DNA of 64,000 nt from Vagococcus silagei (lineage in GTDB: Bacteria > Bacillota > Bacilli > Lactobacillales > Vagococcaceae). Location: contig NZ_SDGV01000010.1 in assembly GCF_004795745.1 (NCBI RefSeq), positions 100,985 to 164,984 of the forward strand, given 5' to 3'. Of the stretch, positions 10,339 through 19,610 are shown piece after piece. The position numbers and the translations under genes are program-made. Every line of letters begins with the position of its first letter. Within the stretch, counting starts at the first letter, position 1. The notes below the pieces were generated by a model. That model saw only the letters and a program-made list of their open reading frames with translations, was not told the DNA's origin and made no database searches.

Positions 10339-10950
10339 ATGAATAAATTAAGTCAAATTGAGGTCTTACTATTTGTATCAGGTAATGAAGGAGTGACGCT
10401 TGAAGAATTAGCACATGTGATTGGTTGTTCTACGTCCGAGACATATGACTTGATCCAGGTATTAATAAAAAAATATCATGATGATGAATTATCGGGAATG
10501 AGTATTTTAGAAGTTGGCAATGTCTTTTTGCTAACAACTAAACAAGAATATTCAAACCTTTTGAAAAAATTTGCAGCATCATCAGTGACGCAGAGCTTGT
10601 CCCAAGCAGCGATTGAATGTTTGGCGATTGTAGCATACAAACAACCAATTACACGTATTGAATTAGAAGAAATCAGAGGTGTGAATTCTTCTGGTTCGAT
10701 TCAACGCTTAATTTCGCGTCAGTTAATTACTGAAAAAGGCCGTAAAGATAGTCCGGGAAGACCAATTCTTTACGGAACAACACCTTATTTCTTAGATTAC
10801 TTTGGATTAAAAGACCTGAGTAGTCTTCCAGCAATAACAGAACTTGAAGAAGAAGCAGAAAAAGCGATTCCAAATGATTTATTCTTCGATCGTTTTAAAG
10901 AAAAATTTGATGAGATAGATAGCGAAAACAAAACTGAGATGGGGGAATAA
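10339..10950 (+). CDS. scpB: Segregation and condensation protein B
   Basis: Winged-helix partner of ScpA in the SMC condensin complex. The 203 residues form two winged helices. The conserved block AIVAYKQPITRIELEEIRG and the GRPILYGTT motif near residue 145 are diagnostic. The frame extends upstream to a GTG at 10327, but the ATG at 10339 sits 8 bases after a GTGAGGA ribosome binding site and gives MNKLSQIEVLLFV, matching the family start. The stop lies 2 bases before rluB, so expression is coupled. Confidence 0.95.
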   Translation: MNKLSQIEVLLFVSGNEGVTLEELAHVIGCSTSETYDLIQVLIKKYHDDELSGMSILEVGNVFLLTTKQEYSNLLKKFAASSVTQSLSQAAIECLAIVAYKQPITRIELEEIRGVNSSGSIQRLISRQLITEKGRKDSPGRPILYGTTPYFLDYFGLKDLSSLPAITELEEEAEKAIPNDLFFDRFKEKFDEIDSENKTEMGE

Positions 10951-10952
10951 TA

Positions 10953-11708
10953 ATGGAAAGATTACAAAAAGTAATGGCGCACTGCGGTGTCGCATCAAGA
11001 AGAAATTCAGAGAAAATGATTACAGAAGGTCGAGTTAAAGTCAATGGTCAATTGGTGACAGAATTAGGGGTAAAAGTATCTGCTAGTGACGCAATTGAAG
11101 TGGATGGTGTTCCGATTTATCAAGAAGAACCTGTTTACTTCCTATTCTATAAACCAAAGGGTGTTATTTCAGCTGTCAGTGATGATCGTGAACGTTCAGT
11201 TGTGACAGATTATTTCCCAAGTGTTCATGAACGTATTTTTCCAGTAGGACGTTTAGATTTTGATACTTCAGGTATCTTGCTTATGACAAATGATGGTGAG
11301 TTTTCTAATTTACTAACTCACCCAAGTCATGAAGTGCCAAAAATTTATATTGCAAAAGTTAAAGGAAACCCACTTAAAGAGGACTTAAAAGCTCTTGAGA
11401 CAGGTGTTGAAATTGATGGACGTAAAACTGCGCCTGCAGTCGCTAAATTAAAATCATCAGACATTCAAAAGAAAACGGCGATTGTTGAATTAACAATTCA
11501 CGAGGGTCGTAATCATCAAGTTAAGAAAATGTTTGAAGCGATTGGTTTTCCAGTTTTAAAATTGAAAAGAGAACAAATTGGTCATTTGACCTTAACAGGT
11601 TTAAATCCAGGCGAATATCGTGAATTATCAAAAAAAGAAGTAAGTCAGTTGACAGTTGATGCGAAAGGCTTAAAAACAGGTCGTCGTCATACACGTCAGA
11701 CAAAGTAA
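10953..11708 (+). CDS. rluB: 23S rRNA pseudouridine synthase RluB
   Basis: Converts a uridine in the peptidyl-transferase region of 23S rRNA to pseudouridine. The 251 residues contain an N-terminal S4 RNA-binding domain (MERLQKVMAHCGVASRR...) and the RsuA-type catalytic domain with the active-site motif VGRLDFDTSGILLMTNDG, whose Asp is the nucleophile. The C-terminal EGRNHQVKKMF block is also conserved. It is the fourth gene of xerD-scpA-scpB-rluB, an order common in Firmicutes. Confidence 0.92.
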   Translation: MERLQKVMAHCGVASRRNSEKMITEGRVKVNGQLVTELGVKVSASDAIEVDGVPIYQEEPVYFLFYKPKGVISAVSDDRERSVVTDYFPSVHERIFPVGRLDFDTSGILLMTNDGEFSNLLTHPSHEVPKIYIAKVKGNPLKEDLKALETGVEIDGRKTAPAVAKLKSSDIQKKTAIVELTIHEGRNHQVKKMFEAIGFPVLKLKREQIGHLTLTGLNPGEYRELSKKEVSQLTVDAKGLKTGRRHTRQTK

Positions 11709-11736
11709 TTGCAACTTACTAAAAATTAGTTATAAT
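11709..11736 (+). promoter_or_regulatory. Promoter of the ribU transcription unit
   Basis: TTGCAA (11709-11714), a 16-base spacer and TATAAT (11731-11736), directly after the rluB stop and about 27 bases before the FMN aptamer. Confidence 0.8.
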
Positions 11737-11763
11737 GAACTTATATAAAAATAAATAAAGGTC

Positions 11764-11885
11764 GTCTTCACGGGCAGGGTGTAATTCCCGACCGGTGGTT
11801 ATAGTCCACGAACTTTACAAACCGTTTGTAAAGCCGATTTGGTGAAATTCCAAAACCGACAGTTAAAGTCTGGAGTAAAGAAGAT
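11764..11885 (+). promoter_or_regulatory. FMN riboswitch aptamer (RFN element)
   Basis: The sequence shows the RFN hallmarks: GGGCAGGGTGTAATTCCC, then ACCGGTGGTTATAGTCCAC and, near the end, CCGACAGTTAAAGTCTGGA. The closing P1 stem pairs GTCTTC (11764-11769) with GAAGAT (11880-11885). A transcription terminator (11912-11959) forms the expression platform. FMN binding is expected to switch off ribU, as for other riboflavin transporters. Confidence 0.95.
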
Positions 11886-11911
11886 AGAGCTTATTTGAGA
11901 ATGCAATCAAG

Positions 11912-11959
11912 TGAGCGCTGTTTTGTTATGCTTTTGTGTGACGAAAACGGCGCCTTTTT
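11912..11959 (+). terminator. Riboswitch-controlled terminator before ribU
   Basis: A 10-base-pair GC-rich stem (GCGCTGTTTT with AAAACGGCGC, one G-T pair) is followed by TTTTT. It lies between the FMN aptamer and ribU. Confidence 0.8.
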
Positions 11960-12005
11960 GTATCCTTAAATAGTCTCGGGAGATGATCCATAGGAGGATT
12001 TTCAG

Positions 12006-12593
12006 ATGAGAAAAACAAAAACGGAAAAAATGGTGGTTTTATCGTTACTTGCAGGAATGGCATTTATATTATTGAAACTAGATTTCTTTATTTTGCCAAC
12101 TTTTCCATGGATGAAACTAGATTTTAGTGATATTCCAATTTTAATTGGCACATTAATTTACGGTCCGATTTCAGGGATTATCATTGCGTTTATTCGTTCG
12201 TTGCTGAACTATGTTATGAGTGGCGCAGATTTAGGTAGTTTGATTGGAAATACGACAGGTTTTGTTGCGTCGGTTCTTTTTCTGTTGCCAATACATTTCT
12301 TTATGAAAAAGAAAAATAATATCAAAGGATTAGTAACAGGAACTTTTGTTTCAACGTTACTTTTAACAGGTTTTATGGCAGTTGCAAATTATTTTGTCAT
12401 TTTACCGATATACTTGTTCGTTTTAAAATTAAACTTCGAGATGCCGATGTCTGAAATGATTATTTTTGGTGTTATTCCATTTAACTTAATTAAAGGCGTA
12501 TTTGTTAGTCTTATCTTTGGCGTGACTTATAAAAAAATAATCCCAATTCTTGAAAAAAGAATGCAAATCAATTCGAAAGCCAGTTTAAAATAA
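12006..12593 (+). CDS. ribU: Riboflavin transporter RibU, ECF S component
   Basis: A 195-residue integral membrane protein with about six segments that binds riboflavin and docks on a shared ECF energy-coupling module (EcfA1-EcfA2-EcfT). The module is not in this window, as expected for group II ECF transporters. Family features are the FPWMKLDFSDIPILIG block and the GSLIGNTTGF segment. The FMN riboswitch directly upstream independently supports riboflavin as substrate. The ATG is preceded by AGGAGG. A terminator follows, so it is monocistronic. Confidence 0.93.
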   Translation: MRKTKTEKMVVLSLLAGMAFILLKLDFFILPTFPWMKLDFSDIPILIGTLIYGPISGIIIAFIRSLLNYVMSGADLGSLIGNTTGFVASVLFLLPIHFFMKKKNNIKGLVTGTFVSTLLLTGFMAVANYFVILPIYLFVLKLNFEMPMSEMIIFGVIPFNLIKGVFVSLIFGVTYKKIIPILEKRMQINSKASLK

Positions 12594-12625
12594 AAGTAAC
12601 AATTTGATTATATAAAAATAACTTG

Positions 12626-12652
12626 CGAGCAAATTTAATTTGCTCGTTTTTT
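12626..12652 (+). terminator. Terminator of ribU
   Basis: A perfect 9-base-pair stem (CGAGCAAAT with ATTTGCTCG) with a 3-base loop and six T. Confidence 0.92.
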
Positions 12653-12873
12653 CTACTTATTATTTCTTTATTATTACTAATATGTTACAATCTATTCATT
12701 GATTAATTTTAATGCCACAAATAGAAAGTTTGTGTCTTTAAAGGTAAAATATAATATATTTATTTGAAAAACTAATAATGAATACTTTGAAATACAATGA
12801 AATATTTGCAATATTTGCAACAAATTTGTTACGAATAATTTTTATTATAAAGAATGAGGGATGATTGACATTT

Positions 12874-14745
12874 ATGGCAAATAGAAAATACATTACAGGA
12901 ATTGACGGAATGCGCTCGATTGCTGTGATTGGTGTAATTATATATCATTTGTTACCAGATAAAATGCCTGGAGGATACCTAGGGGTACCACTATTTTTTG
13001 TTATTTCTGGATATTTAATGACAGATATTCTTTTGAGTGAATGGGCCAATCGACAGAAAATAAAATTACTTGATTTTTACCGTCGACGGGCAAGAAGAAT
13101 TTACCCTTCGTTAATTTTATTATTTCTAGTGTTTGGATCAATCGCAGTATTTTTACCAAAAACTTTTTTAAATGATTTTAGAGGAATTACGACTACAAGT
13201 TTATTAAATGTAAATAATTTTTGGCAGATCATCAATGGCGCTTCATATTTTGATCGTTTTACAAATCACTCATCATTTACACACTTGTGGTCACTTTCTA
13301 TTGAAGGCCAGTTTTACCTGACGTGGCCAATTATTGTTGCTATTACGATGTTTAAAGATAATTCTGGTAAGTTATTAAAGCGCCTTACAGGCATATTAAT
13401 TATTTTATCTGCGTCAGCAATGATTATTCTTTATACACCGGAATCAATTAATCGTGTTTATTACGGAACAGATACCCGTTTATTCTCGATCTTAATGGGT
13501 GCATACTTATCATTGTGGATGCGAGAAAATAGTTTGAAACTGAAGAAATTTAGAATGAGTGCCGGCATTTGGATGTTTCTATCGACATTTGTATTAATCA
13601 TTCTTGGCTTTGTATTTTTAGGTGATACTTTGAATATTGTGTATCGTGGTGGAATGTTTGTCTTTAGTTTAGTATCAACACTATTTTTATTTACAATTAT
13701 TCAGAGTCCGTTTGCAAATCGAGTAATGACTAATGTGATTTTAAAATGGATTGGAACAAGAAGTTACGAGATCTATTTGGTTCAATTTCCAGTGATGATT
13801 ATTTATGAATCCTTAATGAAGTTGGATGGATCGTTACCGTGGTTACATTTTACAGTTCAAATTATTTTAATCTTATCAATTTCAGAATTGTTCTATCAAC
13901 TTGTCTTTTTATTGCGTCATTATGAAATTGATTTGTCTAATTTGAAAACCAATTTCGGATCAGTTAGCCAAAAAATTGGTGCAAGTTTGGTAATTATCTC
14001 GATGATTTTATTCTCAGTTAGTTTTGTTCAAGCCTCAACTGGAAAAACTGAAGATAGTTTAAAACTTCAAAAACAACTTGAGGAAAATCAAAAGTTGGTT
14101 GAGACAAAAAACAAAGAAAATAAACCCAAGCCAGAAGATTCAAAAACAACAAAGACAACTGAGACGAAAGAAACAACGTCTTCAAGTGAAAAAGAAAAAG
14201 AGAAATCAGAAACAGAATCAACTGAACAAAAATCTGAAGAAATCACACCTGAAGAGTATCAAGAAGCACAACAATTAAATATTTCTGCGATTGGCGACTC
14301 TGTTCTCTTAAGTGCTGCGCCAAGCTTGCAGACTATTTTTCCTAAATTAATTGTAGATGCTGAAGTTGGACGTCAATTTAACAAATCGTCACAAGCAGTG
14401 AAAAAACTAGTTGATAATAATCAACTGGGTGATGCTGTAATTATTGTGTTAGGAACCAATGGTGCTTTTAGTTCTAATGATGTTGATAATTTAATGGGTC
14501 AATTAGGTGATCGACCTGTATTCTTCGTTAATACTATGGTTGAACGTTATTGGCAAAAATCGGTTAATGATGAATTAAATCAAACAGTTCAACGTTACAA
14601 GAATGCACATCTGTTTGATTGGAAGACAGCATCTGCTGGGCATAATGACTGGTTAGAGGAAGATAATGTTCATATGAATAAGGTTGGAGCGGAGAATTTT
14701 AGTAAACTTCTCGCAAATCAAGTCATCGAAGAAGTCGATGAGTAA
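12874..14745 (+). CDS. oatA: Peptidoglycan O-acetyltransferase OatA-like (acyltransferase 3 plus SGNH domain)
   Basis: About 623 residues in two parts. The first 380 form an acyltransferase-3 membrane domain with about ten or eleven segments, beginning YITGIDGMRSIAV and containing PGGYLGVPLFFVISGYL and HLWSLSIEGQFY. A low-complexity Lys/Glu/Thr/Ser linker (about 385-465) leads to an extracellular SGNH esterase-like domain with AIGDSV (Ser about 476), GTNGAF and C-terminal DNVHMN, the catalytic Ser/Asp/His set. OatA O-acetylates muramic acid and confers lysozyme resistance; teichoic acid or other glycans remain possible acceptors. The frame is open to a TTG at 12865, too close to the GAGGG site; the ATG at 12874 is preferred but its spacing is long (about 12). 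Confidence 0.85.
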   Translation: MANRKYITGIDGMRSIAVIGVIIYHLLPDKMPGGYLGVPLFFVISGYLMTDILLSEWANRQKIKLLDFYRRRARRIYPSLILLFLVFGSIAVFLPKTFLNDFRGITTTSLLNVNNFWQIINGASYFDRFTNHSSFTHLWSLSIEGQFYLTWPIIVAITMFKDNSGKLLKRLTGILIILSASAMIILYTPESINRVYYGTDTRLFSILMGAYLSLWMRENSLKLKKFRMSAGIWMFLSTFVLIILGFVFLGDTLNIVYRGGMFVFSLVSTLFLFTIIQSPFANRVMTNVILKWIGTRSYEIYLVQFPVMIIYESLMKLDGSLPWLHFTVQIILILSISELFYQLVFLLRHYEIDLSNLKTNFGSVSQKIGASLVIISMILFSVSFVQASTGKTEDSLKLQKQLEENQKLVETKNKENKPKPEDSKTTKTTETKETTSSSEKEKEKSETESTEQKSEEITPEEYQEAQQLNISAIGDSVLLSAAPSLQTIFPKLIVDAEVGRQFNKSSQAVKKLVDNNQLGDAVIIVLGTNGAFSSNDVDNLMGQLGDRPVFFVNTMVERYWQKSVNDELNQTVQRYKNAHLFDWKTASAGHNDWLEEDNVHMNKVGAENFSKLLANQVIEEVDE

Positions 14746-14760
14746 ATAAAGATTAAAGCA

Positions 14761-14797
14761 AAAATAGTCGGTGTATGATGGAGCGGCTATTTTTTTT
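14761..14797 (+). terminator. Terminator of oatA
   Basis: An 11-base-pair stem with two G-T pairs (AAAATAGTCGG against GCGGCTATTTT) runs into a T tract of eight. Confidence 0.75.
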
Positions 14798-14889
14798 AAT
14801 CAAAATTAGCAGTTGTTACATCCGATTGCTAATTTTTTGAATAAATTGTGTCATTTTTATGTAAAAATCATTAAATTCTGACAATTCAT

Positions 14890-14918
14890 TTGTTTTAAAA
14901 ACACGAGTGTGATACATT
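14890..14918 (+). promoter_or_regulatory. Promoter of xerC-hslVU-codY with flanking inverted repeat
   Basis: TTGTTT (14890-14895), a 17-base spacer and TACATT (14913-14918). ACACGA (14901-14906) and TCGTGT (14921-14926) form a 6-base inverted repeat around the -10 region, a possible operator. Confidence 0.45.
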
Positions 14919-14949
14919 TATCGTGTGAAATCAAGAAGGGAATTTTTAT

Positions 14950-15840
14950 ATGGAAAATTTAGCAAATTTTTTAAGATATCTTGATCTTGAACGTAACTAT
15001 TCAGTTTTAACACAATTGGCTTACGAAGAAGATATTAATGATTTTTTTGAATTTCTTAAAGAGACTGGTAGCGATGATTATCTTATGATTACAACGCAAG
15101 ATGTTCGAATTTATTTAAGCGCTTTATACGATAGGAAATACAGTCGAAATTCCATTAGTCGAAAAATTTCTAGCTTACGTTCATTTTATAACTTTTTATT
15201 AAAGCAAAATGTGATTGTCGAAAATCCCTTCGAGCTTATTCATTTGAAGAAAGGATCGACTAAATTACCTCGCTTTTTTTACGAGAAGGAAATGGCAGCT
15301 CTTTTTGAGGCTGTTGAGGGAGATGAAGCTTTACAAGTTAGGAATCGAACTTTATTGGAAGTTTTGTATGGTTCGGGGTTACGTGTTTCCGAATGTGTCA
15401 ACTTAAAAATCGGTGACATTGATTTTGACCATCAAGTCTTTCTAGTTCATGGTAAAGGGAATAAGGATCGTTATGTGCCATTTGGATCCTACGCTATGGA
15501 GGAAATACAAAATTATTTAATAAGTGCACGTCAAAATTTAATCGCTCCATTGACAGAAACGCATGACTTCTTATTTGTAAATGCAAGAGGTAAACCGTTA
15601 ACTGTTAGAGGAATTCAATATATTTTGAAAGAGATTGTTAAGAAAAGTAGCTTAACTTCAGATATTCATCCTCATATGTTACGTCATACTTTCGCAACTC
15701 ATCTCATGAATAATGGAGCAGATATGAGAACAGTCCAAGAATTATTAGGACATGCAAGTTTATCATCAACTCAAATTTATACACACGTAACAACAGAAAA
15801 TTTACAAAAAAGTTATCGTAATTTTCATCCGCGTGCTTAA
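14950..15840 (+). CDS. xerC: Site-specific tyrosine recombinase XerC
   Basis: Partner of XerD in dimer resolution at dif. The 296 residues comprise an N-terminal core-binding domain and a catalytic domain with Arg in GSGLRVSEC, Lys in HGKGNKDR, the HMLRHTFATH box, GHASLSSTQ and the Tyr in QIYTH. Assigned as XerC because it heads the xerC-hslV-hslU-codY cluster, the order of codV-clpQ-clpY-codY in Bacillus. The topA and trmFO genes often found upstream of that cluster are absent; oatA lies there instead. hslV starts 36 bases downstream. Confidence 0.93.
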   Translation: MENLANFLRYLDLERNYSVLTQLAYEEDINDFFEFLKETGSDDYLMITTQDVRIYLSALYDRKYSRNSISRKISSLRSFYNFLLKQNVIVENPFELIHLKKGSTKLPRFFYEKEMAALFEAVEGDEALQVRNRTLLEVLYGSGLRVSECVNLKIGDIDFDHQVFLVHGKGNKDRYVPFGSYAMEEIQNYLISARQNLIAPLTETHDFLFVNARGKPLTVRGIQYILKEIVKKSSLTSDIHPHMLRHTFATHLMNNGADMRTVQELLGHASLSSTQIYTHVTTENLQKSYRNFHPRA

Positions 15841-15876
15841 GGTATTATTATATTATTAAAGATTAGGAGAATTACT

Positions 15877-16425
15877 ATGGGATATACAACATTTCATTCA
15901 ACAACAATTTGTGCAGTAGAAAAAGACGGTAAGTTTGCAATGGCAGGTGATGGCCAAGTAACGATGGGTGAATCTGTCGTAATGAAAGGAACAGCTCGTA
16001 AGGTACGCCGTATTTATAATGATGAAGTTGTCGTTGGCTTTGCTGGTAGCGTTGCAGATGCCTTCAATCTTGAAGAGAAATTTGAAGCAAAACTAAATCA
16101 ATACAAAGGTAATTTGATGCGTGCTGCCGTAGAATTGGCAATGGAATGGCGCAGTGATAAGATGATGCAAAAATTAGAAGCGATGCTAATCGTCATGAAT
16201 GATAAAGAAATGCTTGTCGTTTCTGGAACAGGTGAAGTAATTGCTCCAGATGATGGTATTTTGGCGATTGGTTCTGGTGGAAATTACGCTTTAGCTGCCG
16301 CGAGAGCAATGAAACGAAATGGTCGCACTGATATGTCTGCAGGTGAAATTGCTAAAGAAGCACTTAATGTTGCTGCTGATATTTGTGTTTATACCAATCA
16401 TAATATTATCTTGGAAGAAATTTAA
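15877..16425 (+). CDS. hslV: ATP-dependent protease subunit HslV (ClpQ)
   Basis: Proteolytic subunit of the HslUV two-component protease in the cytoplasm, an N-terminal-nucleophile hydrolase with a proteasome-beta-like fold. It is 182 residues. The N terminus contains TTICAV after a short MGYTTFHS leader; the first Thr of that pair is the expected nucleophile after processing. [12 protein letters not shown] and [19 protein letters not shown] are family signatures. The leader resembles that of Bacillus ClpQ, so processing may be atypical. It lies 12 bases before hslU, its ATPase partner. Confidence 0.95.
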   Translation: MGYTTFHSTTICAVEKDGKFAMAGDGQVTMGESVVMKGTARKVRRIYNDEVVVGFAGSVADAFNLEEKFEAKLNQYKGNLMRAAVELAMEWRSDKMMQKLEAMLIVMNDKEMLVVSGTGEVIAPDDGILAIGSGGNYALAAARAMKRNGRTDMSAGEIAKEALNVAADICVYTNHNIILEEI

Positions 16426-16437
16426 GGAGAGTTTTAT

Positions 16438-17838
16438 ATGAATTCAATGCAAAAAACACCAAAAGAAATAGTTAAAGAATTAGATCAATATATTGTTGGA
16501 CAAGATGTTGCGAAGAAATCTGTCGCAATTGCACTTCGTAATCGCTACAGAAGAATGCTTTTAGATGAAGAAATGCAACATGAAATCACACCTAAAAACC
16601 TATTAATGATCGGTCCTACAGGTGTTGGTAAAACTGAAATCGCGCGTCGTTTAGCTCGCATCGTGAACGCGCCGTTTGTAAAAGTTGAAGCAACTAAATT
16701 TACTGAAGTTGGGTATGTTGGTCGTGACGTAGAATCAATGGTTCGTGATTTGGTTGAAGCGAGTATTTCAATTGTTCAAAAAGAAAAACACAATCAAGTA
16801 TACGCGCAAGCAAAAGTAAAAGCAGAAGAACGCTTAGTGAAATTACTTGTACCTGGCATCAAAAAAGAAAGTAAGAAAAATCAAAACCAATTTGAAGCAA
16901 TGATGCAAATGATGAATGGTCTTCAAGGTGGTGAAGTTCAAGAAGAAAAAGAAGAAGTAACAGAATCTGTTAGAGTGAGTCGTGAAACTGTTAAATCTCA
17001 ACTTGAAAAAGGCTTATTAGAAAATCGTGAAATTACGATTGAAGTTGAAGAAAAGAAAAATACACCAACGATGAATAATGGTCTTGAACAAATGGGGATT
17101 GACTTAAACGATACTTTAAATGCGTTAACACCGAAGAAAAGAGTGAAACGTGTTGTTTCAGTGAGTGAAGCACGGGAAATACTAATTAATGAAGAATCTT
17201 CAAAATTAGTCAACGAAGCAGATATTCATAGTGACGCAATTAAATTGGCCCAAAATAATGGTATTATTTTTATCGACGAGTTTGATAAAATCACTTCTAA
17301 GTCAGAAAATAACGGTCAAGTTTCACGTGAAGGAGTTCAAAGAGATATCTTACCGATTGTTGAAGGCTCTTTAGTGAATACAAAATATGGTTCAATCTCA
17401 ACGGAACATATTCTATTCATTGCCTCAGGGGCATTCCACTTAACCAAACCAAGTGATTTAATCCCTGAATTGCAAGGTCGTTTCCCAATCCGTGTTGAGC
17501 TAGAAGATTTAACTGCTGAAGATTTTGTTCGTATTTTAACTGAGCCAAATAATGCATTGATTAAACAATATATTGCCTTACTAGGAACAGAGAATATTGA
17601 TGTCATCTTTACGAAAGAAGCGATTGAACGAATCGCAAAAATTGCGTATGATGTAAATAGTGAAACCGATAACATCGGAGCGCGTCGTCTACATACAATT
17701 TTAGAAAAATTATTAGAAGACTTATTATTTGAAGCATCCGATATGCATATGGGTGAAATCACAATTACAGAAAGTTATGTAGATGATAAATTAAATAAAA
17801 TTGCAATTGACGAAGATTTAAGTCGATACATTCTATAA
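16438..17838 (+). CDS. hslU: ATP-dependent protease ATPase subunit HslU (ClpY)
   Basis: AAA+ unfoldase that feeds substrates into HslV. It is 466 residues. Walker A GPTGVGKT is at 59-66, Walker [10 protein letters not shown] near residue 276, and the pore-loop/GYVGRD segment near residue 95. A charged insertion (I domain, about 110-240) captures substrates. The C-terminal [20 protein letters not shown] is typical, and the tail ending LSRYIL would activate HslV. It follows hslV by 12 bases and precedes codY by 32 bases in one operon. Confidence 0.96.
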   Translation: MNSMQKTPKEIVKELDQYIVGQDVAKKSVAIALRNRYRRMLLDEEMQHEITPKNLLMIGPTGVGKTEIARRLARIVNAPFVKVEATKFTEVGYVGRDVESMVRDLVEASISIVQKEKHNQVYAQAKVKAEERLVKLLVPGIKKESKKNQNQFEAMMQMMNGLQGGEVQEEKEEVTESVRVSRETVKSQLEKGLLENREITIEVEEKKNTPTMNNGLEQMGIDLNDTLNALTPKKRVKRVVSVSEAREILINEESSKLVNEADIHSDAIKLAQNNGIIFIDEFDKITSKSENNGQVSREGVQRDILPIVEGSLVNTKYGSISTEHILFIASGAFHLTKPSDLIPELQGRFPIRVELEDLTAEDFVRILTEPNNALIKQYIALLGTENIDVIFTKEAIERIAKIAYDVNSETDNIGARRLHTILEKLLEDLLFEASDMHMGEITITESYVDDKLNKIAIDEDLSRYIL

Positions 17839-17870
17839 AAAAAGGTTGAATTTAGAGAGGCGGAAACGTC

Positions 17871-18665
17871 ATGGAGTCGTTGTTAAGTAAAACGAGAATG
17901 ATTAACGAATTACTACAAAAAGAAAATACGCTAAATATTCATACAGAACTTCCATACAATCAAATGGCAGATATTTTAGGTGATGTTTTAGATTGTAATG
18001 TCTATATTGTTGATCAAGTGGGGTCTATTATTGGTTATATAGTTATGCATCATGTCAACAATGATCGCATTAAAAATATGTTAGAAGCACAACAATTACC
18101 TGAAGATTACACAATGATGTTAGGTGCGATTCACAAAACAAAAGAAAACATCCCATTAACAAATGATTTAACAGTGTTCCCAATTGAGCTTCGTGATGAA
18201 GCCTCTGAAGCGTTTACGACAATTGTTCCTATTTATGGTGCTGGTGAGCATCTTGGAACAATTGTTCTTGGACGTTTGGGTGCAAAATTTGATACAATGG
18301 ACTTAATTCTTGCTGAGTATAGTGCGACAGTTGTTGGGATGCAAATTCTTTATCAACACTCGCGCGAAGTCGAACGTTCTATTCATGAAACAACAGCGGT
18401 ACAGATGGCAATTAATACTCTATCTTATAGTGAATTAAAAGCTGTCAAGGCTATTTTTGAAGAATTAAACGGACCTGAAGGACGGTTAACAGCTTCAACA
18501 GTTGCTGATAGAATTGGAATTACACGTTCGGTGATTGTGAATGCGTTGCGTAAATTGGAATCTGCAGGTGTCATTGAAACACGATCATTAGGCATGAAAG
18601 GTACTTACATCAAGATTGTAAATACTTACTTTAAGGCAGAGTTAGATAAAACTGAATTAATTTAA
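17871..18665 (+). CDS. codY: GTP- and branched-chain amino acid-sensing global repressor CodY
   Basis: Represses amino-acid biosynthesis, transport and other nutrient-limitation genes when isoleucine, leucine, valine and GTP are abundant. It is 264 residues, close to the family's 260. The N-terminal GAF domain (about 1-155) binds effectors, and the C-terminal winged helix contains TVADRIGITRSVIVNALRKL near residue 220, nearly identical across the family. It ends the xerC-hslVU-codY cluster, as in Bacillus and Enterococcus. The ATG at 17871 has a GAGAGG site at normal distance. Confidence 0.96.
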   Translation: MESLLSKTRMINELLQKENTLNIHTELPYNQMADILGDVLDCNVYIVDQVGSIIGYIVMHHVNNDRIKNMLEAQQLPEDYTMMLGAIHKTKENIPLTNDLTVFPIELRDEASEAFTTIVPIYGAGEHLGTIVLGRLGAKFDTMDLILAEYSATVVGMQILYQHSREVERSIHETTAVQMAINTLSYSELKAVKAIFEELNGPEGRLTASTVADRIGITRSVIVNALRKLESAGVIETRSLGMKGTYIKIVNTYFKAELDKTELI

Positions 18666-18692
18666 GGTTTGAATTTTTGGAGGTGTCAAAAG

Positions 18693-19562
18693 TTGGTAAA
18701 GTTAAAAAATGAAAAATGTGAAGTTGAAATTAGTCCACATGGTGCAGAATTAACAAGTTTTAAACTTGCAAGTTCAGGATTAGAATATATCTGGCAAGGT
18801 GAACAAAAATATTGGGGAAGAAGTGCGCCTAATTTATTTCCAATTGTTGGTCGATTACAAAATGATCAATACAAATATCAAGGAAAAAAATATAACATGT
18901 CGCAGCATGGCTTTGCGCGTGATTTATTGTTTTCAATTGTCGAAGAAACTGATCAACAAGTTACATTTTTACTTAAAAGCAATGAAGAAACATTAAGAAA
19001 TTATCCTTTTGAATTTGATTTGAAAGTATCATATGAACTTATTGAAGCATCATTGAAGGTAAGCTATGTCGTTCATAGTTTAAGTGAGGAAATGTATTTC
19101 GGCATTGGCGGCCATCCTGGATTTAATGTGCCTTTGGTTGAAAATACCTCATTTGAAGATTACTATCTATCTTTCACACCATCTAAAAGTCGAACAATGT
19201 TACCATTAGAGGGTCCTTTCATTGATTTAGAGCATGCAACATTGGCCCAAACAAATACTGATATTGTTATTAATCGAGAAATGTTCGAAAAAGATGCGCT
19301 AGTCTTAAGAACTTCTGGCCACAATACTTTTAGAATTCTATCAGATGCAACGAAGCATGGCGTGGAAGTGTCTTATCGAGATGCGCCGTTTGTTGGATTT
19401 TGGAGTCCATATATGACAGATGCACCATTTGTATGTATTGAACCGTGGTGGGGTATCGCTGATTCCTTGGAAGCGACTGGAAATATTGAGGATAAATATG
19501 GTATTAATTGCTTGAAATTAAATGAGACTTTTGAAGCAAGTTATACAATTAATGTTTTTTAA
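18693..19562 (+). CDS. Aldose 1-epimerase family protein (LacX-like)
   Basis: A 289-residue beta-sandwich protein of the galactose mutarotase-like superfamily, probably interconverting anomers of a sugar or hexose phosphate. Family features are SPHGAELTSF at the N terminus, the GEQKYWGRSAPNLFPIVGR segment, a conserved His in GIGGHPGFNVP and the C-terminal CIEPWWGIAD. The frame is open from a TTG at 18669, but the TTG at 18693 lies 7 bases after GGAGGTG and matches the family start (MVKLKNEK). It follows codY by 27 bases, so it may ride on that operon. The natural substrate is unknown. Confidence 0.82.
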   Translation: MVKLKNEKCEVEISPHGAELTSFKLASSGLEYIWQGEQKYWGRSAPNLFPIVGRLQNDQYKYQGKKYNMSQHGFARDLLFSIVEETDQQVTFLLKSNEETLRNYPFEFDLKVSYELIEASLKVSYVVHSLSEEMYFGIGGHPGFNVPLVENTSFEDYYLSFTPSKSRTMLPLEGPFIDLEHATLAQTNTDIVINREMFEKDALVLRTSGHNTFRILSDATKHGVEVSYRDAPFVGFWSPYMTDAPFVCIEPWWGIADSLEATGNIEDKYGINCLKLNETFEASYTINVF

Positions 19563-19565
19563 AAA

Positions 19566-19594
19566 GGAAAAGAGGCCAAAGCCTCTTTTTTTTA
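19566..19594. terminator. Bidirectional terminator between the epimerase-like gene and ppsR
   Basis: AAAGAGGC-CAAA-GCCTCTTT with a T run on the right and an A run on the left serves both convergent genes. Confidence 0.9.
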
Positions 19595-19610
19595 CATTAA
19601 TTTTTCATAC

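Noticed and set aside
12594..12873. 280-base gap before oatA as a possible small RNA
   Set aside because: Apart from the ribU terminator and AT-rich sequence with a short repeated ATATTTGCA, no promoter-terminator pair or stable fold could be supported by eye.
14018..14278. Overlapping reading frames in the low-complexity linker of oatA
   Set aside because: The Lys/Glu/Thr-rich repeat composition keeps other frames open by chance; no ribosome binding site or family match.
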